From: Pseudocercospora fijiensis CIRAD86
Taxonomy: Eukaryota > Ascomycota > Dothideomycetes > Mycosphaerellales > Mycosphaerellaceae
DNA: 64,000 bases
Assembly: GCF_000340215.1 (NCBI RefSeq)
Contig: NW_006921532.1
Coordinates: 11,571,501 to 11,635,500 of the forward strand
Direction: 5' to 3'
The notes beneath the pieces are model-generated. The model made no database searches, was not told where the DNA came from, and saw only the letters and a program-made list of their open reading frames with translations. Shown here one piece after another: positions 62,101 through 64,000 of the stretch; the first letter of the stretch is position 1, and each line of letters opens with the position of its first letter. The position numbers were made by a program, and so were the translations under genes.

Positions 62101-64000
62101 CTACGAGTCGCTAGTCTACTATAGTTACTTCTACGGCCCTAGCCGCTATAATTGCCTCCTCGCCCCTACTAGTTAAATTAGTCGATAAGAGCCTAGGTCC
62201 GCGTCGCCTTAGCCCGTATATCCTAGCGGGTCTATCGCTTATTTAGATTAGCTACAGGGTTCGTAGGCTGCTTTAAAGAAGATAGCTAAGGAGGCTGTCT
62301 CTTAGGGGTACTAAGCTACTAGGAGTTAACGTTCGGGAGTACTCTACTAGGAGTAGAGACCTTCGAAGCGTAGGTAGCAGGTTTCGCTAAAGGGGCGCTA
62401 GACTGCCGCTAGTTAGCAGGAAGGTCTGCCTTACTAGGTTCCTATTAGTATATAAATCCCTAGCCTCCCTAATTAAACTCCTCCCTAGCGTTAGGCGTAG
62501 GCTAATATCGGTAGAAATTATCCTAGTTTAGGCGTATATACCGATCTCCGCTATTGTTTAGGATGCAACTCTAGTCTTTTAAAGACTATATAAGGGCCTT
62601 AAAGAATAATTTCTCCCCGAAACGTTCCTACTCGAGGCGAATAACCTTACTTAACATCTTAGAGTATACCGACGCTATATCCTTGCGATACTGCTTTAAA
62701 TAGTTCTCGAGCATATATAAGGAACCTTCTTAGTTAAGGTTGCGAAAGAGTCTTCGAATATGTTACTATACTATAGTATCGTCCTACTTTAATCGACCGA
62801 CGAGGGCTTCCGAGATTAGGTTGTTATTACGTAGGCGCACTACAGCCGGGAACGCGTACGGAGGGGCACCGTACTTGTTTATAAGACTAGAGGGCGAGGT
62901 AGGGCTAGGAAGAAGGTCTCGATAGGTAGCGGCGAGTTCCTAAAACGTACCTCTAGCTTCGCAATCGAGCTTTCTAGTTACTAAGTCGTATCGGTAGAAC
63001 TAGGGGAGTATAGTTATCCTCTTAGTGTTCTTCGGTAATGCCTAAGCGCCGTATAGAAGGTAGGGAAGGGTTAGGCGTACTCTAAGGGCACCGACCGGGT
63101 ACTATTCCTAGCCTACATTTCGATACTTGCCTTTTAGCTCGTTCTTAATAAAGTTATTAAGGGTATTCTCTATCTTAGTATTTAGGCAATGTGTATTGTA
63201 GTTAATAGAGAGAATGTAACCCCGAAGGGCGTACGTAGGGCCCTTTTCCTAGCGAAGGGTCTTAAGTTCCTTATACTATTTATTAAAGACTTCTAGTTAG
63301 TAGATCCTAGCGAAGACCTTCGTAGTAGTCTCTACCGTTTTAGGAAGGAAGGATACGGAGCCTTGAACTTAGTTTATAGTAATGCCTTCTTAGAGATCGA
63401 GAGGGTGCTAGTTAATATAGGCAAACTCGGTCGAACCGCCGTTACTAGGTTGAGTTATCTTAGCGTAGTACGGATAGGAGATTAGGTTAAGAGCGTAATT
63501 AGGGCGGGTAAGGCCGTAGAGGAGCTAGTAGACAGGGTCTTCTCGGTAGATCTGCTAGAACCTAGAATAGAAGGCGGTTCGAAGCTAACCCTTATTCGAG
63601 ACTCTATTAACTAAACGCTAATGCTAAAGGTACATTGCAGCCTCTAGCTTAAACTAGTTAGAGAGGGACATCTTTCCGAAGGGCAGAGGGGCCGCGGCGA
63701 CTTCGACTTTCTTATTATTATACTAACTAAAGACGGCCGCTCTATATAGTTTAGTAGAGCCTTTGTCGCTCGTAATGCTATCTAAGGTAATAGTACTATC
63801 TCTTGCCTAGGCATCCTAGCTAGCCTTTGTTATTACTCCTATACAGGAGAAGGCCTTGCGAATCTTAGCAGCAATCGCTAGGGTAACGCGTTTAATAGTT
63901 AAAGGGTTATATATCTTGCTCTCGTAACTGTAGGCCTTAGGGAAAAAGCGATATAGTCTAAGGTAGTCGCTAGGGATAGGAGGACGGCGAGTCTTCCGAA
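62100..64000 (-). pseudogene. RIP-broken large frame resembling a fungal 2OG-Fe(II) oxygenase-like protein
   Basis: Reading leftward on the minus strand from the window edge, one frame stays protein-like with only TAG/TAA breaks. Order: ISYPYYAKITQPSNGGSTEF then YIN or HIN (possible first metal site), QGSVSFLP, a helical stretch LEVFNK.YKELKTLR, RGYILSINYNTHCLNTKI, and VGALRVRLTLPYLLYGA. In the family I recall, the last block reads LPH..HG, and RIP would turn such His codons into Tyr. A Gln/Pro-rich region near 62100-62500 follows. The frame continues beyond the window. Family call is from memory and tentative. Confidence 0.45.

Larger units (their letters stand above)
52390..64000. repeat. 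RIP-saturated transposon block
   Basis: From about 52390 to the window end, CA and TG become rare, TA is abundant, and all former coding frames contain many TAG/TAA codons. No intact host gene is present. The block contains the Gypsy element at 53198-60095, parts of an older element around it, and an oxygenase-like relic at the right edge. Confidence 0.85.

Overview
The window is about 64 kb of a filamentous ascomycete nuclear genome. The introns are short (about 46-72 nt), with GTRWGT-like donors and CTRAY branch points. The gene set is euascomycete (Zn2Cys6 regulator, Clr5-domain protein, Ssu1-type sulfite exporter, fungal PH-domain protein). The repeats show repeat-induced point mutation (RIP): CpA and TpG are depleted, and TAG/TAA stops fill old reading frames. 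A dothideomycete is my guess from overall gene style; no single marker proves it.

Layout. 27-177: a tRNA-Asp(GTC) gene with two interruptions, one at the normal 37/38 site and a second 63-nt one in the T-stem that looks like a spliceosomal intron. 877-25463: gene-dense unique DNA with a Uds1-type coiled-coil protein, an aldo-keto reductase, a secreted Ser-rich GPI-type protein, a large disordered protein, a GH63-like glycosidase, a cytochrome b5/acyl-CoA dehydrogenase fusion, 6-phosphogluconolactonase, a helical-repeat protein, a single-TM protein and an Ssu1-like exporter. 25638-28979: a complete Mutator-like element (44-bp perfect TIRs, 10-bp TSD, RIP-killed transposase) lying in the interval between the divergent Ssu1-like and PH-domain genes. 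29192-37266: PH protein, Zn2Cys6 regulator, a seven-exon amidase homologue that has lost two of its three catalytic residues, a membrane protein and a Clr5-domain protein. 37267-39140: a diverged tandem array of about 130-149 bp units interrupted by a 783-bp TIR element. 39140-41275: a P450-like protein without its haem cysteine. 42329-51556: housekeeping genes (Sdh8/SDHAF4, hotdog thioesterase, Vti1 SNARE, FAD amine-oxidase-like protein, coiled-coil protein, proteasome alpha2, RING-CH membrane E3).

52390-64000: a RIP-saturated, gene-free transposon block. It holds a complete Ty3/Gypsy element on the minus strand (53198-60095; 346-bp LTRs, TTAGC TSD, polypurine tract, RIP-mutated gag-protease-RT-RNaseH-integrase). 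This is nested in an older element whose gag lies to its right on the plus strand. At the right edge is a RIP-degraded frame resembling the fungal 2OG-Fe(II) oxygenase-like family.

The genes do not form an obvious metabolic cluster. The most unusual signals are the tRNA-Asp T-stem intron, two apparent pseudo-enzymes (amidase and P450), the TE insertion in the sulfite-exporter promoter, and accessory frames carried by the RIP-mutated retroelements. All splice models were made by eye from reading frame, splice signals and family alignment in memory; no search was run.
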